Source: DASXAI01 sp963728985 (GTDB lineage: Bacteria > Actinomycetota > Acidimicrobiia > Acidimicrobiales > Ilumatobacteraceae). From it: a stretch of 64,000 bases of DNA. The position numbers were made by a program, and so were the translations under genes. The stretch is taken from contig CAVSME010000001.1 in the NCBI GenBank assembly GCA_963728985.1, positions 62,001 through 126,000 of the forward strand. Reading direction: 5' to 3'. Below the pieces are notes generated by a model that made no database searches, had not been told where the DNA came from, and was given only the letters and a program-made list of their open reading frames with translations. Positions 53,506 through 62,476 of the stretch are shown piece by piece (positions within the stretch are counted from its first letter, which is position 1; each line of letters opens with the position of its first letter).

Positions 53506-54654
53506 CTACGCGAAGAGGGCCTCGACGAACTCGTCGGGGTCGAAGGGCACCAGGTCGCCGACGGCCTCGCCCAGCCCCACCAGCTTGACCGGCAACCCCA
53601 TGCCCGTCTCGATGGCGAAGACGATGCCGCCCTTGGCCGAACCGTCCAGCTTCGTCAGCACCACGCCGGTGACGGCGGTGGCCTCGGTGAACTGCTTGGC
53701 CTGGGTGAGCCCGTTCTGGCCGGTGGTGGCGTCGATGACGAGGAGGACCTCGGTGACCCGGCCCGGATCCCGAGCCGCCACGCGACGCACCTTGCTCAGC
53801 TCCTCCATCAGGTTGGTCTTGGTATGGAGGCGCCCGGCGGTGTCGGCCAGGACGAGGTCGGTGTCGCGGGCGGCGGCCCGCTGGATGGCGTCGAAGATGA
53901 CGGCGCTCGGATCGCCGCCCTCACTGCCCCGCACGAAGTCGGCGTTGGCCCGCTCGGCCCAGGTGTGGAGCTGCTCGGCCGCCGCCGCCCGGAAGGTGTC
54001 GCCGGCGGCCATCACGACGCTGCGCCCATCGGCCACCTGGGCGTAGCCCACCTTGCCGATCGTGGTCGTCTTGCCCACGCCGTTGACCCCCACGAACAGC
54101 CACACGTTGGGTGAGCCCGGCTGGGGCTCGAACAGGAGGTCGCGCTGGCCGAGGGCCAGCCGCTCCTTCATCTCGCCCTTCAGGGCGTCGAGCAGGGAGT
54201 CGGGCTCGGTGATCTCCTTCGCCTTGACCCGGTCGCGCAGGCCGTCGAGCAGGTCGCCGGTGACGTCGAGGCCGACGTCGGCCGCCAGCAGGGCGTCCTC
54301 CAGGTCGTCCCACGTGTCCTCGGTGATGACGTCCCGGGAGCGGACGCTGGTGAACGCCGAGGTGAAGGCGGCGCGGGCCTTGGTGAGGCGGTCCCGGAAG
54401 CGGGGCCGCTCGACGATCTCGACCGGCGCCAGCGCCTCCTCGATCTCGACCTGGGTCTCCTCGGGGACCTCGGCCTCGGGCGGCGCCTCCGGTTCGAGGA
54501 CGGCGGTCGGCGCGGGCGTGGCGGCGCGAGCGGCGGGCCGGGCCGGCGGTTCGATGTCGATGCCCCGCCGGCGGGTGCGGGCCCGGTTGACGGCGATCAC
54601 CCCGAAGCCGAACACGAGCACGAGGACGATCAGGATGGGCAGCAAGATCTCCAT
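53506..54654 (-). CDS. ftsY: Signal recognition particle receptor FtsY
   Basis: 382 residues. A starting membrane helix (MEILLPILIVLVLVFGFGVI), an acidic Pro/Glu-rich A region, then the NG GTPase: GVNGVGKTTTIGKVGY, ADTAGRLHTKTNLM, LTKLDGSAKGG. It docks Ffh-ribosome complexes at the membrane. The ATG at 54654 was chosen because it gives this N-terminal anchor; a longer upstream frame is not supported. Confidence 0.95.
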   Translation of the reverse strand: MEILLPILIVLVLVFGFGVIAVNRARTRRRGIDIEPPARPAARAATPAPTAVLEPEAPPEAEVPEETQVEIEEALAPVEIVERPRFRDRLTKARAAFTSAFTSVRSRDVITEDTWDDLEDALLAADVGLDVTGDLLDGLRDRVKAKEITEPDSLLDALKGEMKERLALGQRDLLFEPQPGSPNVWLFVGVNGVGKTTTIGKVGYAQVADGRSVVMAAGDTFRAAAAEQLHTWAERANADFVRGSEGGDPSAVIFDAIQRAAARDTDLVLADTAGRLHTKTNLMEELSKVRRVAARDPGRVTEVLLVIDATTGQNGLTQAKQFTEATAVTGVVLTKLDGSAKGGIVFAIETGMGLPVKLVGLGEAVGDLVPFDPDEFVEALFA

Positions 54655-54840
54655 GGCGGAGGTCACGCTACCGACCGGGCGCGCGTAGGCCATCCGACCC
54701 GTTCGTGGCTCACGGGCAAACCTTGGCGGCGGTCCGGTCGTGTCGCAGCCGGTGGATCAGGGCCGCAGGCCCCAGTTTGACGGCGGGTTGGAACAGTGCC
54801 AGGAACCTCGGGCAGCACCTCGCGAGAGGATCTGGCGGCA

Positions 54841-55038
54841 ATGGCGACCGACGATCTCCTCGCCCTGCACCGCCGCCTGACGCGCCAGCAGCGCTGGCTG
54901 GAGGAGCGCTGGCGCGAGTCCGGCGGCGACGCCCGGGTCGTGGTGCACCTGTTGCGGCTCTCGGTCGAGGGCGCCGCCGTCGCCGACGAGCTGAACCGCC
55001 GGCAGCCGCCGCCCGACGATTCGGGTCAGACGGCCTAG
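54841..55038 (+). CDS. Small hypothetical protein
   Basis: 65 residues, charged and helical (DDLLALHRRLTRQQRWLEERWRE reads as an amphipathic helix in part). Third-base GC is high as in real genes, but no ribosome site or clear -10 box is seen. It lies alone on the plus strand in the gap between smc and ftsY. The rest of that gap (54655-54840) holds nothing I recognise; I looked for SRP RNA and did not find its conserved loop. Confidence 0.35.
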   Translation: MATDDLLALHRRLTRQQRWLEERWRESGGDARVVVHLLRLSVEGAAVADELNRRQPPPDDSGQTA

Positions 55039-55116
55039 TTCCCGATCGCTCGCTCTGCGCGACGATGCGAGCGCGGAGCGGCGCATGCGCTGCTGGGTTG
55101 AAAAGGCGGAAGGCGA

Positions 55117-55245
55117 ATGAGCGGACGACGGGCGTTGCTGTCGGCGTGGCGCGCGGTGGTGAGGGGACTCACGATCGCCGGCTGGGCCGAGAAGGGCTCC
55201 TACTACGACGTGACGGCGACCGACGAGCTCACGACGCTGGCGTAG
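55117..55245 (+). CDS. Very small hypothetical ORF
   Basis: 42 residues (MSGRRALLSAWRAVVRGLT, then AGWAEKGSYYDVTATDEL). AAAAGGCGGAAGG gives a plausible ribosome site six to ten bases upstream. It overlaps the 3' end of smc on the other strand by 17 bases. It may equally be a remnant of a larger gene. No function suggested. Confidence 0.3.
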   Translation: MSGRRALLSAWRAVVRGLTIAGWAEKGSYYDVTATDELTTLA

Positions 55246-58200
55246 CGACCTTCTCGGTGAGCACCCGCGACGACCCCCCAGGGGCCATCGTCACGCCGAT
55301 GAGGCAGTCGGCCGCCTCCATCGTGCGCTTCTGGTGCGACACCACGATCAGCTGCGCTTCGGCCCGGAACTCGTCGAGCAGGCCGAGGAAGCGGTGCAGG
55401 TTCACGTCGTCGAGCGCCGCCTCCACCTCGTCCATCACGTAGAACGGCGACGGCCGGCTGCGGAAGACGGCGAACAGGAACGCCAGCGCGGTCAGCGAGC
55501 GCTCGCCGCCGGACAGGAGCGACAGCTTCTTCACGTTCTTCCCTGACGGCCGCGCCTCCACCTCGACGCCCGTGTTCAGGAGGTCGTCGGGCTCGGTGAG
55601 CACGAGGCGGCCGGCGCCGCCCGGGAAGAGGCGCTCGAACAGGGCGGTGAAGTTCACGCTGACATCGGCGTAGGCGGCGGCGAACACCTGCTGGATCTCG
55701 GCGTCGACCGCCTTGATGACCCGCAGCAGCTCGCGCCGGCTGTCCTTCACGTCCTCGAGCTGGGCCTCCAGGAACGTGTGCCGCTCCTGCAGCGCGGTGA
55801 ACTCCTCCAGCGCCAGCGGGTTGATGGGACCGAGGAGGCGCAGCTCCCGCTCCAGCTCGCGGGCCCGGGCCCCGGGCGACGCGCCCTCGGGCAGCTCAGG
55901 GCAGGGCGCGGCGATGGCGTGCTCGGGCTCGCAGTCGAGGTCGCGACGCAGGCCTTCGACCGCCGCTTCGAGACGCATGCGGGCCTCGGCGTCGTCGATC
56001 TCACTGCGGCGGCTGCGCTCCCGCACCTCCTCCAGCCGGCGCTCGGCGTCGGCCCGGTGGCGGCGCAACGAGTCGAGGTGCTGGGTGACGGCGCGGGCCT
56101 CGTCGCTCTGGCGGCGGCGCAGCTCGGTCAGCTCGGCCAGCGCGGCGTCGGCCTCGGTACGGCGGGCGTCGACCACCTCGGCCAGGCCGTCGAGGGCGAG
56201 GAGCTGACGCTCGAGCACGAGCAGGCGGGCGGCGGCACCGGCGCGCGCGTCGGCATCGGCGGCCAGGCGGGCCTCCACCTCCGAGAGGCGGCGGGCGATG
56301 AACGCGGCACGCTCGTCGAGGCCGGCGGCGGTGACGTCGAGCTGGCGGCGGCGAGCGGTCAGTGAGGCGGCGCGCTCGTCCAGCTCGGCCCGGGCCTGGT
56401 GGTGGGCGCGGGCGGCGGCGGCGACGGCCGCCTCCTCCGCTTCGAGCCCGGGCAGGGCGGCGTCCAGCTCGGCGAGGCGGCGCCGGTCGACAGCCAGCCG
56501 CTGCGACGCGTCGTCGGCACTGGCGCTCAGGCCCTCGGTCTGGGTGGCCACCTCCCGGCGCTCGGCCTGTACGCGGGCCAACGCTTCGGTGGCGGCCACG
56601 AAGGCGGTGTCGGCGTGGTCGAGGCGACTCACCAACTCGTCCACCCGGTGCACCGCGGCGTCCCGCTCGATGCGGGCCCGGCGGGCGTCGGCCTCGCGCC
56701 GGGTGACGTCAGCGGCGGTGGCCGCCGCTGCGGTGCGGGCCTCGTCGAGGGCGGCGCCGGTGGCCCCGACGCCGCCGGAGCCGAGGCGCCACCCGTGGCG
56801 CCCGAAGCGATCGCCGGCGCGCGTGACGACGGTGGCATCGGGATGGGCGATGGCGATGTCCAGCGCCGCGTCCCACCCGCCGTCGACGGCCACGGCTGAC
56901 CCGACGAGGGCGTCGAGCAGGCGGCCGACCGCCGGATCGGTGCTGCGGACGTGGCGCCGCACGGGCTCCCCGACGGGGGGCGGCACGGGGGTGGGGCGGG
57001 ACGGTCCGAGGGCGACGACGGCGCCGCCGAGGCCACCGCGGTCGAGGGCGGCCAGCGCATCACGGGCCCCGGCCACGGAGTCGACAACCACGGCGCCGAG
57101 GGCGTCGCCGGCGGCGGCCTCGAACGCCGGCGCCCACCCGTCGTCCACGTCCACCAGCTCGAGGAGCGTGCCGAGGGTGCCGGCCACCCCGGCCAGGCGC
57201 TCGGCGCCGGCCCGGGCCCGGGCCTGGTCCAGCGCAAGGGCGAGGGCCTCGGCGCGGGTGGCCCAGGTGGCCTGGGCGGTGCGGGCCGCGTCGAGGGCCG
57301 CTTCGGTCCGCCCGACGGCCTCGTCCAGCTCGTGGCGGCGGGTCTCGGCCGCCTCCAGATCGGTGGCCAGCGGGCGCTCGGCCTCCTCGGCGGCGCCGCA
57401 CTCGGCCCGCAGCCGCTCGAGCTCGGTGTCCAGGCGGGCGGCCCGCTCGACCAGCTGGGCCTTCCGGGTCGACAGGCGCCCGGCGTCGCCTTCGGCCTGG
57501 GCGACGGCGGCGCGCAGCGAGCGCAGCTCGCCCCGCACCTCGGCCGCCGCGCCCACCACCCGGCCGGCGGGGGCATCGCCCAGCTCACCGTCGTCAGCGG
57601 CCTCGAAGGCGGCCCGGTCGATTTCGAGAGCGGCGGTGTCGGCGTCGAGCTGGAGACGATCGGGGGCCAGCGCCACGCCCGCCTCCGCCACCTCGTCACG
57701 CTCCGCTTCCAGGCGCTCCTGCTCGGCCACCAGCCCAGCTCGGGCGTCGGCCTCCACGATGCGATCGCGCTCGCCGGCCAGCCCGCGGCGCCGCTCGCCC
57801 ACCACCGCGGCCAGGCCTCGGGCCCGCTCCCGCAGCTGTTCGGCCCGGGCCAGGTCGTCGCCGAGGTCGGCCCCGCCGGCGGCCGACAGGCGGGCCTCGG
57901 TGGCCAGCACGTCCGTGTCCAGCCGGGCCAGCTCGCCCTTGATCTCCTGCTCCGTCGCGCCGAGTGACCGGCGGTCGGTGGCCAGCGCCTCCAGCCGCGT
58001 GCGCAAGCCGGTGATCTCCCGGCCGGCGAGGAACAGGCGCAGGGCGGTGAGCTCGGCGTCGAGCTCACCGTGGCGGCGGGCGGCCTCGGCCTGGCGCTCG
58101 AGCGGGCGGAGCTGGCGGCGGACCTCCCGCAGCAGGTCCTGGACCCGCAGCAGGCTGCCTTCCGTCGCCTCGAGGCGGCGCTCGGCCTTCTCCTTGCGCT

Positions 58201-58714
58201 TGCGGAACTTGAGGACGCCGGCCGCCTCTTCCACGATCTGGCGGCGCTCCTCGGGCCGGGCGTTGAGCACGGCGTCGATCTGGCCCTGGCTCACGATCAC
58301 GTGCTGCTGGCGGCCCACACCGGCGTCCGACAGCAGCTCCTGCACATCGAGGAGGCGGCAGGGAACGCCGTTGACGGCGTACTCGCTCTCGCCGGTGCGG
58401 AACAGGATCCGGGAGACGGTGACCTCGGTGAACTCGATGGGAAGGAGCCCGGCCGAGTTGTCGATGGTGAGGCTCACCTCGGCCCGTCCGAGGGCGGGGC
58501 GCTTGGCCGTGCCGGCGAAGATCACATCGTCCATGCGCTGGCTGCGCACCGCGCTCGGGGCCTGCGCCCCCAGCACCCAGGCGATGGCGTCCACCACGTT
58601 GGACTTGCCGCTGCCGTTGGGGCCGACCACCACGCTCACCCCCGGCTCGTACGTGAGGGTGGTGGCGTCGGCGAAGGACTTGAAGCCCTTGAGCGTCAAC
58701 GATCGCAGGAACAT
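55229..58714 (-). CDS. smc: Chromosome segregation ATPase SMC
   Basis: 1,161 residues, full length. MFLRSLTLKGFKSFAD start, Walker A at residues 31-38 (GPNGSGKS), two long coiled coils around a hinge at about 500-650, and the C-terminal ATPase half with LLSGGERSLTALAFLF (signature) and FYVMDEVEAALDDVN (Walker B). It compacts and separates chromosomes together with ScpA/ScpB, which are not in this window. The ATG three codons into the open frame matches the family start. Confidence 0.96.
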   Translation of the reverse strand: MFLRSLTLKGFKSFADATTLTYEPGVSVVVGPNGSGKSNVVDAIAWVLGAQAPSAVRSQRMDDVIFAGTAKRPALGRAEVSLTIDNSAGLLPIEFTEVTVSRILFRTGESEYAVNGVPCRLLDVQELLSDAGVGRQQHVIVSQGQIDAVLNARPEERRQIVEEAAGVLKFRKRKEKAERRLEATEGSLLRVQDLLREVRRQLRPLERQAEAARRHGELDAELTALRLFLAGREITGLRTRLEALATDRRSLGATEQEIKGELARLDTDVLATEARLSAAGGADLGDDLARAEQLRERARGLAAVVGERRRGLAGERDRIVEADARAGLVAEQERLEAERDEVAEAGVALAPDRLQLDADTAALEIDRAAFEAADDGELGDAPAGRVVGAAAEVRGELRSLRAAVAQAEGDAGRLSTRKAQLVERAARLDTELERLRAECGAAEEAERPLATDLEAAETRRHELDEAVGRTEAALDAARTAQATWATRAEALALALDQARARAGAERLAGVAGTLGTLLELVDVDDGWAPAFEAAAGDALGAVVVDSVAGARDALAALDRGGLGGAVVALGPSRPTPVPPPVGEPVRRHVRSTDPAVGRLLDALVGSAVAVDGGWDAALDIAIAHPDATVVTRAGDRFGRHGWRLGSGGVGATGAALDEARTAAAATAADVTRREADARRARIERDAAVHRVDELVSRLDHADTAFVAATEALARVQAERREVATQTEGLSASADDASQRLAVDRRRLAELDAALPGLEAEEAAVAAAARAHHQARAELDERAASLTARRRQLDVTAAGLDERAAFIARRLSEVEARLAADADARAGAAARLLVLERQLLALDGLAEVVDARRTEADAALAELTELRRRQSDEARAVTQHLDSLRRHRADAERRLEEVRERSRRSEIDDAEARMRLEAAVEGLRRDLDCEPEHAIAAPCPELPEGASPGARARELERELRLLGPINPLALEEFTALQERHTFLEAQLEDVKDSRRELLRVIKAVDAEIQQVFAAAYADVSVNFTALFERLFPGGAGRLVLTEPDDLLNTGVEVEARPSGKNVKKLSLLSGGERSLTALAFLFAVFRSRPSPFYVMDEVEAALDDVNLHRFLGLLDEFRAEAQLIVVSHQKRTMEAADCLIGVTMAPGGSSRVLTEKVATPAS

Positions 58715-58770
58715 GGGAAGCACCCGAACCTAGCGGCGCCCGCCCCATCGATGGCGGACCCTGCCCGGGT

Positions 58771-58822
58771 CGAACTCATGCGCGATAAGCGCGCTCACGG
58801 TTGATAAATCGCGTCAGTACGC
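58771..58822 (-). repeat. 52-base intergenic motif, copy 2
   Basis: Read on the minus strand, it begins five bases after the mutM stop and ends 56 bases before the smc start. GCGTACTGACGCGATTT, 16 bases, CTTATCG, and a block ending GTTCG match the copy upstream of the NlpC/P60 gene in order and spacing. Confidence 0.7.
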
Positions 58823-58827
58823 CCCAG

Positions 58828-59661
58828 CTAGACCTGGCAGGCGGGGCAGTAGAAGGTGGAGCGGCCGCCCCACTTCGTGCGCTCCAGGGTGGCCCGGCAC
58901 CGCAGGCACGCCTTCCCCTCCCGGGCGTACACCTGATGATGGTCCTGGTAGCTGCCCGGCTTGCCGTAGAGGTCCACGTACTGCTCGTCGGCCAGGCTGC
59001 TGCCGCGCGCCGTCACCGCCTCGTGGGTGATCTCGATGATGGCCCGGAACAGCCGGCGCACCTCCTGCACCGTGAGGGTGTTCGAGAGGCGGTCGTAGCG
59101 CAGCCCGGCGGCGTGGAGGGCCTCGTCGCTGTAGATGTTGCCCAGGCCGGCGATCACCTTCTGGTCGGTGAGCAGGGCCTTGAGCTGCTGGCGGCGGCCG
59201 AGCACCATGCGGGCGAAGTCGACCCACGGCAGCGGGTCCTCGAGCGGATCCCAGCCGAGATCGGCGAGGTCGGGGGCGTCCTCGGCCAGGCGGGCCGGGT
59301 CGACCACGAACGTCTCCCCGAACGTGCGGGGGTCGACGAAGCGCAGCTGCGAGCCCTGCGTGAACTCGATCACCACGTGGGTGTGCTTGGGCTTCGGGGC
59401 CTTGGGCGTGGCCTTCAGCAGCTGGCCGCTCATGCGCAGGTGGAACACCAGCCACTCGCCCGAGTCGAGCACCACGACGAGGTACTTCCCCTTGCGCTTG
59501 GCCGTCTTGAACGTGCGCCCGACGAGGCGCTTGGTCAGCTCGTCGTGCGTGCCCCGGCGCACGCTGCGGGCACCGGTGATGTGCACCGCCTTGACCTTCT
59601 TCCCGCCGAACTCCCGGTCGAGGTCGCGGCGGATGGTCTCGACCTCGGGGAGTTCAGGCAT
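58828..59661 (-). CDS. mutM: Formamidopyrimidine-DNA glycosylase
   Basis: 277 residues. Mature N-terminus PELPEVE with the catalytic Pro and Glu, HLRMSGQLL, GLGNIYSDEALHAAGL, and the C-terminal zinc finger (CLRC and CPAC) with the VYAREGKACLRC block. It excises oxidised guanine (8-oxoG) and nicks the strand. The ATG overlaps the rnc end by eight bases. Confidence 0.95.
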   Translation of the reverse strand: MPELPEVETIRRDLDREFGGKKVKAVHITGARSVRRGTHDELTKRLVGRTFKTAKRKGKYLVVVLDSGEWLVFHLRMSGQLLKATPKAPKPKHTHVVIEFTQGSQLRFVDPRTFGETFVVDPARLAEDAPDLADLGWDPLEDPLPWVDFARMVLGRRQQLKALLTDQKVIAGLGNIYSDEALHAAGLRYDRLSNTLTVQEVRRLFRAIIEITHEAVTARGSSLADEQYVDLYGKPGSYQDHHQVYAREGKACLRCRATLERTKWGGRSTFYCPACQV

Positions 59662-60364
59662 GGGCGGCCGGATGCTCCTCCTGCAGTCGCGCGCACGCTT
59701 CCCGAGCGGCGGCCTGCTCCGCCTGCTTCTTCGAGCGCCCCTCACCGTCGCCCCAGCGGGTCGCGCCGACGAGCACGGTGGCGAAGAAGCGCTTCTCGTG
59801 ATCGGGCCCCTCCTCCCGGATGGCGTAGACGGGAGCGACGTCGAACAGGCGGGCGGTGAGCTCCTGCAGGGCCGTCTTGTGGTCGAGCACGGCCAGGCGC
59901 TCCACCACGTCGTCGAGGCGGTGACCGAGCAAGCCGGTGATGACGGAGCGGGCCACCAGCGGCCCACCGTCCACGTAGACCGCGCCGATCACCGCCTCCA
60001 GGGCGTCCGACAGGATCGACGGCTTGCGCCGGCCCCCGGCGGCGGCCTCGCCCTTGCCGAGCAGGATGGCGTCACCCAGCTCGATGGCGTCGGCCAGCTG
60101 GGCCAGGGCGGCGGCGTTCACCACGGCCTTGCGCACGTCCGTCAGCTTGCCCTCGGGCAGGTCGGTGTAGCGCTGGTAGGCCAGGTCGGCCACCACCCAG
60201 CCGAGGACGGCGTCGCCCAGGAACTCGAGGCGTTCGTTGGAGGGGTTCCCGGGGAACTCGGCGCACCACGATCGGTGGGCCAGTGCCTGTCGGAGCAGCG
60301 CCGGGTCCTCGAACTCGTGGCCGAGCCGGCGCGCCAGCGCCCCGAGGTCCGGGCCGTCGGTCAG
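59654..60364 (-). CDS. rnc: Ribonuclease III
   Basis: 236 residues from a CTG start. The signature NERLEFLGDAVLGW (residues 43-56) and the second acidic site (SDALEAVIGAVYVDGG) form the catalytic centre. The double-stranded RNA-binding domain fills the C-terminus (HKTALQELTARLFDV, SKKQAEQAAAREA). No ATG, GTG or TTG lies in frame before the signature. The CTG overlaps the acpP stop as CTGA, like the GTGA/ATGA overlaps elsewhere in the window. Starting later would delete the catalytic site. Confidence 0.92.
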   Translation of the reverse strand: MTDGPDLGALARRLGHEFEDPALLRQALAHRSWCAEFPGNPSNERLEFLGDAVLGWVVADLAYQRYTDLPEGKLTDVRKAVVNAAALAQLADAIELGDAILLGKGEAAAGGRRKPSILSDALEAVIGAVYVDGGPLVARSVITGLLGHRLDDVVERLAVLDHKTALQELTARLFDVAPVYAIREEGPDHEKRFFATVLVGATRWGDGEGRSKKQAEQAAAREACARLQEEHPAAHA

Positions 60365-60657
60365 GAGCCGTTCACCCTCGCGTACACGTAGTCGACGGCG
60401 TCACGAACGGTCTTCAGGTCCTCGAGGTCCTCGTCTTCGATGCGGAACCCCACCGTGCGCTCGGCCAGTTCCTCTTCGAGGGCCTCGACCAGCTCGATGA
60501 GGGCGAGCGAGTCGGCGCCGAGGTCGTCGGCGAACGACTGGCCCTCGGCGATCGTGCCGGCGTCGATCTCGAGGATGTCGGCCAGGCGATCACGGACGAG
60601 CTCGAACACCTCGGAGCGATCCATCGGACTCTGCTCGACGTGCGTCTCGGCCGGCAC
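60361..60657 (-). CDS. acpP: Acyl carrier protein
   Basis: 98 residues with the phosphopantetheine Ser in GADSLALIELV. The GTG was chosen because a perfect AGGAGG lies four bases before it; an ATG 11 codons later matches the usual family start but has no such site. The protein carries growing fatty acyl chains. Neighbour of plsX, as usual. Confidence 0.93.
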   Translation of the reverse strand: MPAETHVEQSPMDRSEVFELVRDRLADILEIDAGTIAEGQSFADDLGADSLALIELVEALEEELAERTVGFRIEDEDLEDLKTVRDAVDYVYARVNGS

Positions 60658-60733
60658 CTGACCTCCTGGAGGGGCGGAACTGACGGCATGTTACCGTCGC
60701 CCTGGCCCAGACCTGTACAACTGACCAGGGCTT

Positions 60734-61717
60734 TCAGCTGCCGGCGACGGCGGCGCGGAGGCTGCCGACGAGGTCGGCTTCCACCATCTCCCGGCCCACC
60801 CGGATGGCGTTCACGACGGCGCGAGCGTTCGACGAGCCGTGGCTGATGATGCAGACACCCTGCACACCGAGGAGCGCCGCGCCGCCGTAGGTGTCGGGAT
60901 CGAGCGTCTCGTAGAGCGGATCGAGGGCGGGGCGCAAGATCTCGGCGGCGGCGGCGAAGGTGGGTGTGGCGGCGAACGCCTCATCCAGGGACCGGATGAT
61001 GGCCTTCACCCCGCCTTCCAGGGTCTTGAGCACGACGTTGCCGGTGAAGCCGTCGGCCACCACCACGTCCACGTCGGCCGTCATGATGTCGCGGCCCTCC
61101 ACGTTGCCCACGAAGCGCAGGCCGGGCGTCGACACCAGCAGCTCGTGGGTCTCCTTCACGAGGGAGTTGCCCTTGGACGACTCCTCCCCGATCGACAGGA
61201 GACCGACCTTCGGCTCCACCACGCCGAAGCGGGTCTGGGCGTAGACGGAACCCATCTGGGCGAACTGGACGAGCCACTCGGGCTGGCACTCGGCGTTGGC
61301 GCCGGCGTCGAGGAGGATGGTGGGGCTGGACCCGGGGACCGGGATGGGCGTGGCGATGGCGGGCCGGCTCACGCCCTTGATGCGGCCCATGCGCAGGAGG
61401 GCCGACGCCATCGTGGCGCCGGTGTTGCCGGCCGAGACCATGGCGGAGGCCTTGCCGTCGCGCACTGCCTCGGCCGCCCGCACCAGCGACGAGTCCTTCT
61501 TGCGGCGCACTCCCTGGGCCGGGTCCTCGTCCATGGCGATGACCTCCGACGCCTCGATGTGCGGCAGGTCGGCGATGCCTTCGAGGCCGGCCAGGTCGGC
61601 GGCACGGCCAACGAGGATCACGGAGATGCCGGCGGCCACCGCCTGGCAGACACCGGCGACGATCTCGCCGGGCGCCTCGTCACCGCCCATGGCATCGACC
61701 GCCACCGGCAGGACCAT
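60734..61717 (-). CDS. plsX: Phosphate acyltransferase PlsX
   Basis: 327 residues: VAVDAMGGDEAPGEIVAGV, SAGNTGATMASAL, LLDAGANAECQPEWLVQFA, and NVEGRDIMTADVDVVVADGF. It converts acyl-ACP to acyl-phosphate for phospholipid synthesis. Starts four bases after the rpmF stop. Confidence 0.95.
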   Translation of the reverse strand: MVLPVAVDAMGGDEAPGEIVAGVCQAVAAGISVILVGRAADLAGLEGIADLPHIEASEVIAMDEDPAQGVRRKKDSSLVRAAEAVRDGKASAMVSAGNTGATMASALLRMGRIKGVSRPAIATPIPVPGSSPTILLDAGANAECQPEWLVQFAQMGSVYAQTRFGVVEPKVGLLSIGEESSKGNSLVKETHELLVSTPGLRFVGNVEGRDIMTADVDVVVADGFTGNVVLKTLEGGVKAIIRSLDEAFAATPTFAAAAEILRPALDPLYETLDPDTYGGAALLGVQGVCIISHGSSNARAVVNAIRVGREMVEADLVGSLRAAVAGS

Positions 61718-61721
61718 GCTG

Positions 61722-61901
61722 CTAACTGACGTCGATGGCGACGCGGCCCTTGTACCACCCGCAGTTCGGGCAGACCACGTGCGGCTGCTTGGTGTTGCCG
61801 CACCGCGGGCAGAGGCTGCGGGCCGGCGCGTCGAGCTGCCAGGCCGCGGCCCGGTGGCTACGCGACTTGGACTTGGACTTCTTCTTCTTGGGGACGGCCA
61901 T
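61722..61901 (-). CDS. rpmF: Ribosomal protein L32
   Basis: 59 residues beginning MAVPKKKKSKSKSRSHRAA, with a zinc ribbon (CPRC and CPNC at residues 31-34 and 44-47) and the WYKGRVAIDVS end. This is the zinc-binding form of L32. Usual position between DUF177 and plsX. Confidence 0.96.
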   Translation of the reverse strand: MAVPKKKKSKSKSRSHRAAAWQLDAPARSLCPRCGNTKQPHVVCPNCGWYKGRVAIDVS

Positions 61902-61941
61902 CGCTCCCGATCCTTCCGTGCGAGCCGGGAGAGGCTACCCG

Positions 61942-62469
61942 CTAATTCGTCGGCCGGTCGAGGCGGCCCCGCAGCTCGTCGAGCACGTCCCACCGGGGAT
62001 CGTGGTCGTCGGCGCGGTGGCCGCAGTCGGCCTCGTTGCGATCGGCACCACATTCGGGGCACAGCCCGGCGCAGTCGGGGCGACACAGAGGCGCCAGGGG
62101 GAGGTCGAGCAGGAGCGCCTCCCGCACGAGGGGCTCGAGGTCGAGCTGGTCGGCCACGATGGGGAACGCCTCGTCGCTGTCCGGTTTGGGTTGGTACAGC
62201 TCCCGGACCAGTACGTCGAGGGTGCCCCCCGCCGGGCCGAGGCAGCGCCGACAGGAACCCTCCCAGGGCGCCGACACCCGCCCGGTCACGACGACGCCGT
62301 CGCTCAGGCTCTCGAGGGCGACGTCGACGTCGATCAGCGCGCCGGCGGGTACCGCCGCGTCGAGCACGGTGAGGCCTTCCGAAGGCAACTCGACGTGGAC
62401 CTCCTGGCGCGAGGCCGGGTGGCGGAGCAGCTCGGCGACGTTGACGAGCAGAGGGCGCGATTCGGCCAC
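61942..62469 (-). CDS. DUF177/YceD family protein
   Basis: 175 residues. Cys pair in WEGSCRRCLGPA and a second set in APLCRPDCAGLCPECG, the typical zinc-binding pattern of DUF177 (YceD), found just upstream of rpmF in most bacteria. Thought to act in rRNA or ribosome biogenesis. Starts with GTG. Confidence 0.9.
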   Translation of the reverse strand: MAESRPLLVNVAELLRHPASRQEVHVELPSEGLTVLDAAVPAGALIDVDVALESLSDGVVVTGRVSAPWEGSCRRCLGPAGGTLDVLVRELYQPKPDSDEAFPIVADQLDLEPLVREALLLDLPLAPLCRPDCAGLCPECGADRNEADCGHRADDHDPRWDVLDELRGRLDRPTN

Positions 62470-62476
62470 CGGCCGC

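Noticed and set aside
54700..54840. Signal recognition particle RNA near ftsY
   Set aside because: The region has several GC-rich stems but not the conserved GGUCAGG...GGAAGCAGCC loop.
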